From the NCBI GenBank assembly GCA_016874055.1, contig VGVG01000014.1, forward strand, positions 1-42,608: a stretch of DNA of 42,608 nucleotides. The letters run 5' to 3'. Positions within the stretch are counted from its first letter, which is position 1, and every line of letters begins with the position of its first letter. The position numbers were made by a program, and so were the translations under genes. Positions 1-7,996 of this stretch are shown here, in pieces. The notes beneath the pieces were generated by a model that saw only the letters and a list, made by a program, of their open reading frames with translations, was not told where the DNA came from and ran no database searches. This DNA is from Gammaproteobacteria bacterium. Its GTDB lineage: Bacteria > Pseudomonadota > Gammaproteobacteria > Steroidobacterales > Steroidobacteraceae.

Positions 1-749
1 GCGACGTAGATCGCGAGCGCCTCTTTCGGTGAACTCATCGATCAGGGTCAGGATCTTGAGCGGCCGCCCATCGGCGGTCCGATCCAGCACGAAGTCCCAA
101 CTCCAGAGGTGGTTTTTGTAGCGCGGCCGCAGCCGTACACACGATCCGTCGGCCAACCAGAGCCGAGCGCGCTTGGGCTGCTTCGGCGGCACTTTCAGCC
201 CCTCCTGCTTCCAGATCCGCTCCACCCGTTAGCGGCTGATCTGCCAGCCCTCCTGCCAGAGCAAGCCCGTCACTTGCCGATACCCATAGCGGCCGTACTG
301 CGCGGCGAGGGCAATGATCGCGACTGGCGCAGCGGCGGCTCATCAGCCCTTGGCTGCGGGACGTATCTCACGACTGATCTGGCGATGCCCAGCGCCCTGC
401 AGATCCGTCGCTCGGAGTACGCATGCTTTGCGCGCACCAGAGCCACGGCCTCACGACAGCGCACCCGGGCTGAGTAGTTCCCGCGGCGACTTCTCTGCAG
501 GATGATCTTATCGAGCGTCAGATCCGCCACCGCGCGCTTGAGTCGACTGTTCTCCGCTTCGAGTTCCCGCAGCCGCTTCGCCTGATCGATCCGCAAGCCG
601 CCGTGGCTCTTACGCCAGCGAAAGTACGTCTGCTCCGTCACCCCGCGCTGCTTGGTCACCTGACCCATCGTCTGCCCCTGGCCGATCAGCACATCGGCCT
701 CCCGAAGCTTATGGATGATCTCCTCGGTCGTATCTCTCTGCTTGCCCAT
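1..749 (-). pseudogene. IS3-family transposase OrfA/OrfB, broken, N-terminal two thirds
   Basis: The first ~90 residues from 749 are a helix-turn-helix OrfA (TEQTYFRWRK, then a leucine-zipper-like stretch ending LTLDKIIL). They read straight into OrfB-type sequence (CREAVALVRAKHAYSERRIC). The OrfB frame then shows IALAAQYGRYGYRQV, RVERIWKQEGLKVPPKQPKR and the first catalytic Asp region, LWSWDFVLDRTADGRPLKIL. It is not intact. A one-base frameshift near 318-330 separates the two halves, an in-frame TAA lies at 229-231 where a Lys codon is expected (ISR*RVERIW), and another shift near 30 is needed to read ALAIYVA. The rest of the DDE domain is beyond position 1. Without outside help this copy should be inactive. 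Confidence 0.88.
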
Positions 750-812
750 CGTCCACGTCTCCTGTCCCTTTTATGAACATTAAACCTAGACCAAAAATAC
801 CGGGTCAGGTCA
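1..812 (-). mobile_element. IS3-family (IS407-like group) insertion sequence, left part, degenerate
   Basis: The element runs leftward out of the window. Its upstream end is placed at about 812, where the leftward strand begins TGACCTGACCCGG, a typical TG-starting IS3-family terminus. This is followed by a short leader and then orfA at 749. The right boundary is fixed by the ppa reading frame, which is homologous up to about 813 and then stops. The terminus is imperfectly matched by the end of the fragment at 42233, read in the opposite sense, so the two fragments probably belong to the same element type. The last part of the element lies outside the window. The exact border is uncertain by a few bases, and no target duplication can be verified because only one flank is present. 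Confidence 0.85.
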
Positions 813-1113
813 CTACCTCGTCCTGCATCATCATCACGCCCACCGGACGGCAGCGTATGACCGATCCGGGAACCAATGGAAGTGGCAATATCACGAGGAC
901 ATCGGCCGGATCACCGTCGCCGCACAGCGTGTGGGGGATGTATCCGTAGTTGCACGGATAACGCATGGGCGTCGAGAGACTGCGGTCGACGAAGATGGTG
1001 CCCGTCGCCTTGTCCACCTCATATTTCACTGGATCCGCGTCTTTCGGAATTTCGATGATGACATTGACGCCGTTTGGGACTTCCTCACCCGTCGATACCA
1101 GATCGAGTGCCAT
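813..1113 (-). pseudogene. ppa: Inorganic pyrophosphatase, 5' remnant cut by the IS
   Basis: This is the first ~100 residues of a family I soluble inorganic pyrophosphatase, which hydrolyses PPi to two phosphates and drives biosynthetic reactions forward. The family hallmarks are present: [28 protein letters not shown], the Asp-rich [10 protein letters not shown] and the start of the MMMQDE motif. Homology then stops, and three residues later a stop codon is read inside the IS. Family members are about 175 residues, so the second half is gone, including the later metal-binding Asp, the Lys and the Tyr-Lys pair. It should be inactive. It lies 19 bases downstream of the acyl-CoA dehydrogenase gene and was probably co-transcribed with it and galU. 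Confidence 0.9.
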
Positions 1114-1132
1114 GATTTTTTATCCCACTCTG

Positions 1133-2278
1133 TCAGACTGATCGCGAGATGAGTTCCTTCATAATCTCGTTTGTACCGCCATAGATGCGCTGCACGCGCG
1201 AGTCCATGAACATCCGGCACACCATGTACTCGTTCATGTAGCCATAGCCGCCGTACAACTGCACACACTCGTCAAGCACTTGCTGTTGACTATCGGTGAC
1301 CCAGTACTTCGCCATCGACGCTATCTCGTTGTCGAGTTTACTGACCAATAACTTTTGAATGCAGTCGTCGACGAATACGCGGGCAATACGCGTGACGGTC
1401 GCGCACTCGGCAAGCTTGAAACGAACGTGCTGCATTTGACCGATAACCTGACCAAACGCCTTGCGCTCCTTGACATACTTGGAGGTCTCAGCGACCGCGC
1501 CCTCCATCGCCGCGACTCCACAGAGCGCGATAATGAGCCGCTCGTACGGTAAGTCGCCCATCAGCTGATACATACCGAGCCCTTCTTCAGCCCCAAGCCG
1601 ACAATCGGCAGGTACACGAACATCCTCGAAGAAGAGTTCGGCCGTGTCCTGCGCGGGTAGGCCCATCTTATCAAGCACACGACCGACACGGTAACCCGAA
1701 AGGTTTTCCGTCTCGACCATTATCAGAGATAGACCGCGCTTACGCTCCTCGGTGTTAGTTCGAGTCACCAACATGAGCAACGACGCTTGACCGCCGTTAG
1801 TGATGAATATCTTTGAGCCATTGACACGGTAAAAATCGCCTTCAAGATTCGCACGGGTTCGAATGCCCTGCAGGTCTGAGCCTGCGTCGGGTTCGGTCAT
1901 CGCGATTGCGCCGATGAGCTCACCGCGGGCCATGCGCGGCAACCAACGACGCTTTTGTTCCTCGGTACCGTAGTTGTAGACGTAGTGCGCGCACATGCTG
2001 TGCACGCCCTGACCGAAGCCCGACAAACCGCGCCGCGCCTGCTCTTCGTAGAACACCACCTCGTGCCGGAAGTCGCCGCCCCCGCAGCCATACGTCGTTG
2101 GCAGATCGAGACACAACAGGCCCATTTCGCCCGCCTTACGCCAAATCTCTTTTCCGACGGAATGCTGGTATCGCCATGTGGCGTCGTTTGGCACCATCTC
2201 GATTTCGACGAAGCGAGAGACCGTCTCCCGAAACAGTCCTAACTCCTCGTCCATCCACGGTGACACATACGGATTCAT
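1133..2278 (-). CDS. Acyl-CoA dehydrogenase
   Basis: Flavin-dependent acyl-CoA dehydrogenase of 381 residues, introducing the 2,3 double bond in a CoA thioester in fatty-acid or branched-chain degradation. The FAD-binding motifs are clear: AIAMTEPDAGSDLQG and NGSKIFITNG. The C-terminal dehydrogenase helical domain has ERKAFGQVI, QLYGGYGY and the family-ending YGGTNEIMKELI. The position that carries the catalytic Glu in medium-chain enzymes is Gly here (YGGT). Glu246 in PYERLII occupies the helix position used as base by long-chain and isovaleryl-CoA enzymes, so the protein belongs to that subgroup; the substrate cannot be told. An AGGAG ribosome site lies eight bases before the ATG. It follows galU by 21 bases and precedes ppa, so the three are likely one unit. 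Confidence 0.93.
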   Translation of the reverse strand: MNPYVSPWMDEELGLFRETVSRFVEIEMVPNDATWRYQHSVGKEIWRKAGEMGLLCLDLPTTYGCGGGDFRHEVVFYEEQARRGLSGFGQGVHSMCAHYVYNYGTEEQKRRWLPRMARGELIGAIAMTEPDAGSDLQGIRTRANLEGDFYRVNGSKIFITNGGQASLLMLVTRTNTEERKRGLSLIMVETENLSGYRVGRVLDKMGLPAQDTAELFFEDVRVPADCRLGAEEGLGMYQLMGDLPYERLIIALCGVAAMEGAVAETSKYVKERKAFGQVIGQMQHVRFKLAECATVTRIARVFVDDCIQKLLVSKLDNEIASMAKYWVTDSQQQVLDECVQLYGGYGYMNEYMVCRMFMDSRVQRIYGGTNEIMKELISRSV

Positions 2279-2299
2279 TCAGAACACTCCTAAAAAATT

Positions 2300-3202
2300 T
2301 CAGCGGCCCTCGCGTAACGGTGGGGAAGACTTGACGACCTTGCGAAGGTACGTACGAAAATCTTTGCCCAAGACTGGATGGGAAAGCGCATAGGCGACTG
2401 TGGCCTTCAAATAACCGAGTTTGCTTCCGCAGTCGTATCGAGTACCCTCGAATTTATAGGCATAGATCTCCTCTTCCTTAAGAAGGCTGGCAATACCGTC
2501 AGTCAGTTGAATCTCACCATCTGCTCCTGCTCCGATGCGGGCGAGATGGTTAAAGATTGCCGGCGACAATAAATAGCGACCGACCACGGCTAGGTTCGAC
2601 GGTGCCGCCCTCAGCTTCGGTTTCTCAACGATAAGACGAATTCGGGCGGTGTGTCCTGACGCCTCAACCGCAACGATACCGTACTTGTCGACGTCCTTGC
2701 GCGGTACCGTTATGCAGCCAATCACGCTTGCGCTTTTGGCGGCATAAACGTCTGCCATTTGAGCCAGGCACGGTTTCTGCGCCGAAATCAGGTCATCGGC
2801 CAAATGTACGAAAAAAGGCTCGTTGCCTACTGCCGGACGGGCGCAGAGTACCGCATGGCCGAGACCCAGCGCTGCAGGCTGACGGATGTAGATACAGGAG
2901 ACGTTGCTTGGCAGAATGCGGCTAAATTGTTCGGCAGATCCGGACCTACCTTTCGACTTTAGGGCGCTTGCAATCTCGGGATCAGAATCGAAGTGATCTT
3001 CAATGGCCCGCTTGGATGCGCCCGTGATGAATACAAGTCGTCGCACGCCTGCCGCAACCGCCTCCTCGACCGCGTATTGGATGAGCGGTTTGTCGACTAT
3101 CGGTAGCATTTCCTTGGGACTTGCCTTGGTCGCGGGAAAGAACCGTGTGCCGCGTCCGGCTACGGGAAAAACTGCGGTCTCGATGCGCGGTCGCTTGGCC
3201 AT
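2300..3202 (-). CDS. galU: UTP--glucose-1-phosphate uridylyltransferase
   Basis: GalU makes UDP-glucose from UTP and glucose-1-phosphate, feeding lipopolysaccharide, exopolysaccharide and galactose metabolism in the cytoplasm. The 300-residue length is normal. The nucleotidyltransferase signature is at the N terminus ([25 protein letters not shown], residues ~11-35, with the catalytic Arg/Lys), followed by [12 protein letters not shown], the [10 protein letters not shown] substrate loop, [13 protein letters not shown] and GRYLLSP. The start ATG is preceded by GGGGTGA. It leads a short leftward unit with an acyl-CoA dehydrogenase and the broken ppa. A weak promoter-like pair (GATAAT at 3264-3269 on the complementary strand and TTGCAA at 3289-3294, 19 bases apart) lies upstream, but the spacing is not ideal. 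Confidence 0.96.
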   Translation of the reverse strand: MAKRPRIETAVFPVAGRGTRFFPATKASPKEMLPIVDKPLIQYAVEEAVAAGVRRLVFITGASKRAIEDHFDSDPEIASALKSKGRSGSAEQFSRILPSNVSCIYIRQPAALGLGHAVLCARPAVGNEPFFVHLADDLISAQKPCLAQMADVYAAKSASVIGCITVPRKDVDKYGIVAVEASGHTARIRLIVEKPKLRAAPSNLAVVGRYLLSPAIFNHLARIGAGADGEIQLTDGIASLLKEEEIYAYKFEGTRYDCGSKLGYLKATVAYALSHPVLGKDFRTYLRKVVKSSPPLREGR

Positions 3203-3301
3203 GTATCACCCCGAGGAGTCTTCTTCAAAATCTTAAACCATTCGCCCCTTTAAAGAGCAGCGCATTATCGCCCCTCGAGCGCTGACGTTTGCAAAGTCGG
3301 T

Positions 3302-3324
3302 CCCGTTTAACTGTTAAAGACGGG
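3302..3324. promoter_or_regulatory. Palindrome upstream of galU, possible operator
   Basis: The core is a perfect inverted repeat, TTTAAC-T-GTTAAA (3306-3318), flanked by CCCG and, after two unpaired bases, CGGG. It lies about 100 bases upstream of the galU start and about 35 bases upstream of the doubtful rightward ORF at 3359. The symmetric AT-rich core would suit a helix-turn-helix dimer, or the sequence could be a short RNA hairpin. No regulator is encoded nearby. Confidence 0.35.
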
Positions 3325-3358
3325 ACGCGTTATTACCGGAGCACTCCCCGGTCCGACC

Positions 3359-3610
3359 ATGAGCAGCGACGATTGGTATCAAGGGTCTTACCGCTTTAGC
3401 GGTACAACTTGGCATTTTTCTGCTAATACTCTACGATATTCTGGACCCCGATTCGCCGATGCCTCACCTCTCGCGCCAGAGGGTTACGATATGAACTGTG
3501 TTGAGGTTGATGAGAGTGCTCGCGAGGCGACTTGCGTGAATAGCAAATACCGACGAGGTCTAGACCGATGGAAGATAGAAAAAATACCCGTCGTGATAAC
3601 GGCTAAATAA
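3359..3610 (+). CDS. Hypothetical 83-residue protein, doubtful
   Basis: This is an ATG-initiated open frame in the galU/ihfB gap, on the strand opposite to both neighbours. The product is hydrophilic, rich in Ser, Tyr and Arg, with two Cys 15 residues apart (MNC...ATC), no signal peptide and no membrane segment. I recognise no family. A GGAG lies about 16 bases before the ATG, farther than usual. In its favour: it is the only sizeable ORF in the gap, it does not shadow another gene, and its composition is not extreme. Against it: no partner gene, weak initiation signals and lower GC than the neighbours. It could also be the tail of a decayed gene. Confidence 0.3.
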   Translation: MSSDDWYQGSYRFSGTTWHFSANTLRYSGPRFADASPLAPEGYDMNCVEVDESAREATCVNSKYRRGLDRWKIEKIPVVITAK

Positions 3611-3673
3611 CAGAACATGCGATGTTTTTTGACTCGGATGGCTCGTCGTCAAAATGGCGACACAAGCGGGGGC

Positions 3674-3720
3674 TGTTCCGGGTACTCACTTAACAACGAG
3701 TACCCAATCAGCGCGGAACA
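3674..3720 (-). terminator. Bulged hairpin downstream of ihfB, possible transcript end
   Basis: On the leftward transcript, 17 bases after the ihfB stop, TGTTCC and an inner GGGTACTC pair with the contiguous GAGTACCC-GGAACA, giving an 8+6 bp stem with a 9-base one-sided bulge and a 10-base loop. No T-run follows, so it is not a canonical intrinsic terminator. It may instead protect the 3' end of the operon or be a protein-binding site. Confidence 0.4.
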
Positions 3721-3736
3721 CTGACAGATTTAATGA

Positions 3737-4039
3737 TTAATCCCGAATGGGACCCGAGATACCGTCGTTGACATGCTCACGCAGGTCTTTACCCGGCTTG
3801 AAATGCGGCACGTACTTGCCGGACGACACGACCGCCTCACCCGTCTTTGGATTACGCCCTTGACGTGGCAGACGAAAATGCAACGAGAAACTACCGAAGC
3901 CCCGAATTTCAATCCGCTCTCCAGTCGCGAGCGCATCGCTCATGATCTCAAGGATTTGCTTGAGTGCAATCTCGATGTCCTTCGGTGGCAGATGCCTCTG
4001 CTTGACGGTAATGAGTTCGATCAGCTCGGACTTCGTCAT
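3737..4039 (-). CDS. ihfB: Integration host factor subunit beta
   Basis: IhfB is the 100-residue beta subunit of IHF, the heterodimeric DNA-bending protein of the nucleoid, used in transcription, replication and recombination. The sequence has the DNABII arm signature [22 protein letters not shown], including the Pro that intercalates at the bend, and the N-terminal [11 protein letters not shown] dimerisation helices. The alpha subunit is not in this window. It lies 81 bases downstream of rpsA, the standard gammaproteobacterial order (cmk-rpsA-ihfB), and is the last gene of the leftward run. Confidence 0.96.
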   Translation of the reverse strand: MTKSELIELITVKQRHLPPKDIEIALKQILEIMSDALATGERIEIRGFGSFSLHFRLPRQGRNPKTGEAVVSSGKYVPHFKPGKDLREHVNDGISGPIRD

Positions 4040-4120
4040 AATAAATAACCCCGTGGCGTTACAGGAAGCTCGCGGATATGGCGACTGGACCGCAAACCGC
4101 GCTCATTTCGCACTAAAACA

Positions 4121-5821
4121 TCAACTTCGATCGCGGTCCGAGTTTATTTGTGCCTTTAGAAGTTCACCTAGGCTGGTGCCTGGCGTTAGACCCACCTGAT
4201 CCCAACGATAGCTCTGCACCACCTCAGCTTCTTCCGCAAATTCCCTCGCTTTGATAGAAAGCGTTATCGAATGCGTTTTACGGTCGACACCAATGAACTT
4301 CGCCTCGATCTTGTCACCTTCCTTCAAAATCTGACGCGCGTCTTCGACGCGATCGCGTCCAAGCTCCGAAGCACGCAACTGTCCTTCTATGCCGTTACCG
4401 AGATCGATGATCGCGCCACGAGCATCTACTTCTTTGACAACACCGCAAACGATACTGCCCTTAGGGTTATTGGCGATGTAACCTGCGAACGGATCTTTCG
4501 CGAGCTGCTTGATACCGAGACTGATACGTTCTCGCTCCGAGTCGATGGCGAGTACCATCGCCTCTATAGTCTGTCCCCTTTGGAAGCTGCGAACTGCTTC
4601 TTCGCCCGGAATATCCCAGGAGATATCCGAGAGGTGCACGAGACCGTCGATATTACCCGACAAGCCAACGAAGATGCCGAAGTCGGTGATTGACTTAATC
4701 TGCCCTGACACCTTATCGCCACGGTTGAAGTTCTCTGAAAATTCGCGCCACGGATTCGGAACGCACTGCTTAAGCCCGAGGCTGATGCGGCGACGCTCTT
4801 CGTCGCAGTCGAGCACCATGACTTCGATTTCCTGGCCCGTCTGCACGACCTTGGCTGGGTTAACGTTCTTATTAGTCCAATCCATCTCAGATACGTGGAC
4901 AAGGCCCTCGACGCCGTCCTCGATCTCGACGAAGGCCCCATAGTCGGCAATATTCGTAACCTTACCGAACAAGCGAGAGTTGGGTGGATAACGGCGATTT
5001 ACGCTCTCCCACGGATCAGCTCCCAGCTGCTTGAGGCCGAGGCTGATTCGTGAACGCTCGCGGTCGAACTTAAGGATGCGGACTTCGACCTCATCACCGA
5101 CCTTGACGACTTCGGAGGGATGCTTAACGCGCTTCCAGGCCATGTCGGTGATGTGGAGCAGACCGTCGATACCGCCGAGATCGACAAACGCACCGTAATC
5201 GGTGAGATTTTTGACAGAGCCGCGCACAACCGAACCCTCCTGAAGGTTGTCCATTAGTGCCAAGCGTTCGACGGAAAACTCTTGCTCGACGACCGCACGG
5301 CGCGAAACAACAACGTTGTTACGCTTTTGGTCGAGCTTGATGACCTTGAACTCGAGCGGCTTATTTTCGAGATAAGCCGTATCGCGAACCGGACGGACGT
5401 CGACAAGCGAGCCGGGCAGGAACGCACGAACATGTTCGATTTCGACAGTGAAACCACCTTTTACACGGCCCGTGATGATACCGATGACGATTTCGCCTTT
5501 TGAGAGTGCGTCTTCGAGTCGTGTCCAGGTGCGAGCGCGCTTAGCTTTATCGCGCGAGAGACGCGTCTCGCCAGTGCCGTCTTCGACGGAGTCGAGAGCG
5601 ACCTCAACAGTTTCACCGACGGAAACTTCGATCTCTCCCCGCTCGTTCTTGAACTGTTCGACGGGAATAACGGCCTCAGACTTAAGACCAACGTTGACAA
5701 TAACCATGTCGCTACCGACATCGACCACCAGACCAGACAGAATCTGGCCCGGTCGGATTTGTTGGCTGGCCAGACTCTGTTCAAACAGTTGTGCAAAAGA
5801 TTCAGTCATTTGATTACTCAT
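4121..5821 (-). CDS. rpsA: 30S ribosomal protein S1
   Basis: S1 brings mRNA to the 30S subunit and is needed for initiation at weakly marked starts. At 566 residues it is the full six-repeat gammaproteobacterial form. Successive OB-fold S1 motifs are visible, for example [40 protein letters not shown] (the most canonical), [20 protein letters not shown] and [20 protein letters not shown]. The region before the ATG has no good Shine-Dalgarno sequence at normal distance (AGGGG is about 17 bases away), as is typical for rpsA, whose translation is autoregulated by S1. The 123-base gap to cmk contains a near-perfect 18-base tandem repeat that may be part of this control. Confidence 0.97.
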   Translation of the reverse strand: MSNQMTESFAQLFEQSLASQQIRPGQILSGLVVDVGSDMVIVNVGLKSEAVIPVEQFKNERGEIEVSVGETVEVALDSVEDGTGETRLSRDKAKRARTWTRLEDALSKGEIVIGIITGRVKGGFTVEIEHVRAFLPGSLVDVRPVRDTAYLENKPLEFKVIKLDQKRNNVVVSRRAVVEQEFSVERLALMDNLQEGSVVRGSVKNLTDYGAFVDLGGIDGLLHITDMAWKRVKHPSEVVKVGDEVEVRILKFDRERSRISLGLKQLGADPWESVNRRYPPNSRLFGKVTNIADYGAFVEIEDGVEGLVHVSEMDWTNKNVNPAKVVQTGQEIEVMVLDCDEERRRISLGLKQCVPNPWREFSENFNRGDKVSGQIKSITDFGIFVGLSGNIDGLVHLSDISWDIPGEEAVRSFQRGQTIEAMVLAIDSERERISLGIKQLAKDPFAGYIANNPKGSIVCGVVKEVDARGAIIDLGNGIEGQLRASELGRDRVEDARQILKEGDKIEAKFIGVDRKTHSITLSIKAREFAEEAEVVQSYRWDQVGLTPGTSLGELLKAQINSDRDRS

Positions 5822-5863
5822 ACGGTACGAATGGCATCGCCCCTGTTAACCCGATCGTCACAT

Positions 5864-5907
5864 CAGTCGAACCACGGGCGTTGACGACTCAGTCGAACGA
5901 CGGGCGT
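5864..5907. repeat. Tandem 18-bp direct repeat in the rpsA leader
   Basis: CAGTCGAACCACGGGCGT (5864-5881) and CAGTCGAACGACGGGCGT (5890-5907) differ at one base and are spaced 26 bases start to start. They lie 43-86 bases upstream of the rpsA start codon in the cmk/rpsA gap, where the S1 autoregulatory leader is expected. They could each fold or bind the same factor. Confidence 0.6.
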
Positions 5908-5944
5908 CCGACCACCCAAAAACACCGATCGAATTCCGTGAGGG

Positions 5945-6646
5945 TCAGCGCCAGAGGGCGCACGAGCGTCCGAGTTCGATCACTCGTTCGACGATCTGGT
6001 CGACCGGTACCCCGGTCGAATCGATGACGAACGCGTCGGACGCAGGCCTGAGTGGTGCCACACTGCGGGATGAATCCCGCAGGTCGCGCTCGGCGATCTC
6101 CCGCGAAAGGGCGGCGAGACTAACACCAGAATCCTTGTCTTTCAACTGCTTATAGCGCCTAAGAGCCCTCTCCTCAGCGCTCGCCGTCAGGAAGATTTTA
6201 AGGGGCGCGTCGACGAAAATTACGGTCCCCATGTCTCGGCCGTCCGCGATCAAACCGGGAGGTCTGGCGAACGCCCGTTGGCGCCCCTTGAGCGCCGAAC
6301 GTAGCTCAGGCCAGGCCGCCACCCGGGAAGCCCCTTGCCCGGCCTCTTCAGCCCGAATGAGACGGGTAACATCCTTTCCGAACAGCTCGATGCGTTCTTC
6401 ACCATCTAGGTGGGCGCCAAAGACGACCTCCATAGACCGGGCCAATGCGACATGGCTCGCGACGTCATCGGGGGGGACGCCCGCCATCTGTCCGGATACC
6501 GCGACCAGCCGGTAAAGCGCCCCGCTGTCGAGCAGATGCCAACCGAGACGCTGGGCGAGTCTTCGACAGACAATCCCCTTACCCGAGCCTGAGGGACCGT
6601 CAATGGCGACGACGGGTGTGTCAGCGGATTGGAGGGTCGAACCCAC
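5945..6646 (-). CDS. cmk: Cytidylate kinase
   Basis: CMP/dCMP kinase of 233 residues, transferring phosphate from ATP to CMP in pyrimidine nucleotide recycling. It has the P-loop GPSGSGKG (residues 17-24), DSGALYRLVA for CMP binding, DGRDMGTVIFVDAPLKIFLTAS in the middle and the lid RDLRDSSRSVAPLRPASDAFVIDS. The start is GTG, only three bases after the aroA stop, so the two are translationally coupled. This order (aroA-cmk-rpsA) is common in proteobacteria. The length and motifs suggest an active enzyme. Confidence 0.95.
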   Translation of the reverse strand: MGSTLQSADTPVVAIDGPSGSGKGIVCRRLAQRLGWHLLDSGALYRLVAVSGQMAGVPPDDVASHVALARSMEVVFGAHLDGEERIELFGKDVTRLIRAEEAGQGASRVAAWPELRSALKGRQRAFARPPGLIADGRDMGTVIFVDAPLKIFLTASAEERALRRYKQLKDKDSGVSLAALSREIAERDLRDSSRSVAPLRPASDAFVIDSTGVPVDQIVERVIELGRSCALWR

Positions 6647-6649
6647 GTC

Positions 6650-7996
6650 TCAGCCGCCGACCGAGGATCCGTACTCGCGGATGGTCAAACCACTTTCCCG
6701 CGCGAGCGATGCGAAGCCCGGAAAGGACGTTACGACATTGCCGGTACCCAGGATTTCGATGTCTCCCGCAGCCTGCAGCGACGCGACGGCAAAAGCCATC
6801 GCGATTCGATGATCCCCACGGCTGTCGATGCGGCCCGCTTGAAACACAGGACCCGAACCCTTGCGACCATCGATACGCATGCCGTCGGCGAGCAGCTGGT
6901 GCGAAACGCCTAGAGCCGTCAAGCCTTCCGACATGGTGGCGAGCCGATCGCTTTCTTTGACGTGCAATTCTTCGGCACCGCGAAGCAACGAGGCGCCCTC
7001 CGCGCAGGCCGCTGCAATGAAAAATATCGGAAACTCATCGATCGTTCGTGACACCAACTCGAGCGGTACTTCGATCCCACGAAGTTTCGAGGGACGAATG
7101 ACCAGATCAGCCGTCGGCTCCGGACCGCAGGTGGCGAGATTGGACACCGTAATATCCGCACCCATCCCCCTCAGAATGTCGAACAGACCCGAGCGCGTCG
7201 GGTTTATGCCGACACCCTGCAACTCGATGAAACCGGTTTCAACGATGCATCCGGCCACCATGAAAAAGGCCGCTGAGGAAAAATCGCCGGGAACATCAAT
7301 ATGGGTTGCACGCAGCCGCTGGCCACCGCGCAGACTCACCGTTGCGCCCACGCGATGTACTTCGACACCAAAGCACGTGAGCATCCGCTCGGTGTGATCG
7401 CGCGTCGTCGCAGGTTCGGTAACCTTTGTGACACCGGCGGTACGAAGAGCGGCGAGTAGAACGGCTGACTTTACTTGAGCGCTCGCCACCGGCATCTGAA
7501 AGTCGATGGCTCGAAGATCGGATAAACCACGAATGACGACAGGCGGCTTACCGTCACAAGTTTTTATTTTTGCTCCCATCCGCCGGAGCGGTGCCGCAGC
7601 GCGCTCCATCGGTCGCCGCATCAAAGATTGATCGCCGACGAGAATGGAATCGAAGGTTTGACCGGCGAGTAGTCCCATGAAAAGGCGCATCGCGGTGCCG
7701 GCATTACCCATATCGAGCGCGTGATCTACGCCATGTAAGCCGTCGATGCCGACGCCCTGGATGCAAACGCAGCCCGGTTCCGGTCGTTCGATACTGACTC
7801 CGAGAGCTCGTAAGGCTTTAAGTGTCGCAAGACAATCTTCACTCTCGAGAAATCCTTCGACTGTGGTCTCGCCGTCAGCCAGACCGCCGAGCATCAGCGC
7901 CCGATGCGAGACAGATTTATCACCCGGTACACGCACGCGACCCCGAATCGCTCGCTCGGGAGCCACCACCCATCGATCGGGAAAATCCGCCGTCAC
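6650..7996 (-). CDS. aroA: 3-phosphoshikimate 1-carboxyvinyltransferase (EPSP synthase), class-II-type
   Basis: AroA joins phosphoenolpyruvate to shikimate-3-phosphate, the sixth step of the shikimate pathway. Length 448. It carries the four motifs used to define class II EPSP synthases: GDKS (25-28), SAQVK (172-176), RDHTE (199-203) and NPTR (265-268). The E. coli class I enzyme lacks this set. However, residue 100 in GNAGT is Gly, whereas the glyphosate-insensitive CP4 enzyme has Ala there, so tolerance cannot be assumed. The start is GTG, with a GTGA overlap on the pheA stop; cmk follows after three bases. It shares the operon with pheA, which acts on the next metabolite, chorismate, after AroC. 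Confidence 0.95.
   Translation of the reverse strand: MTADFPDRWVVAPERAIRGRVRVPGDKSVSHRALMLGGLADGETTVEGFLESEDCLATLKALRALGVSIERPEPGCVCIQGVGIDGLHGVDHALDMGNAGTAMRLFMGLLAGQTFDSILVGDQSLMRRPMERAAAPLRRMGAKIKTCDGKPPVVIRGLSDLRAIDFQMPVASAQVKSAVLLAALRTAGVTKVTEPATTRDHTERMLTCFGVEVHRVGATVSLRGGQRLRATHIDVPGDFSSAAFFMVAGCIVETGFIELQGVGINPTRSGLFDILRGMGADITVSNLATCGPEPTADLVIRPSKLRGIEVPLELVSRTIDEFPIFFIAAACAEGASLLRGAEELHVKESDRLATMSEGLTALGVSHQLLADGMRIDGRKGSGPVFQAGRIDSRGDHRIAMAFAVASLQAAGDIEILGTGNVVTSFPGFASLARESGLTIREYGSSVGG

Larger units (their letters stand above)
3203..3736. other. Intergenic region galU/ihfB, no secure gene
   Basis: These 534 bases separate the leftward galU unit from the leftward ihfB end of the gyrA-ihfB cluster. 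They are more AT-rich than their surroundings and hold a palindrome at 3302-3324, one rightward open frame of doubtful reality (3359-3610) and a bulged hairpin behind ihfB (3674-3720). I see no tRNA cloverleaf and no known riboswitch. The region must contain the galU promoter and the 3' end of the ihfB transcript. Confidence 0.6.
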
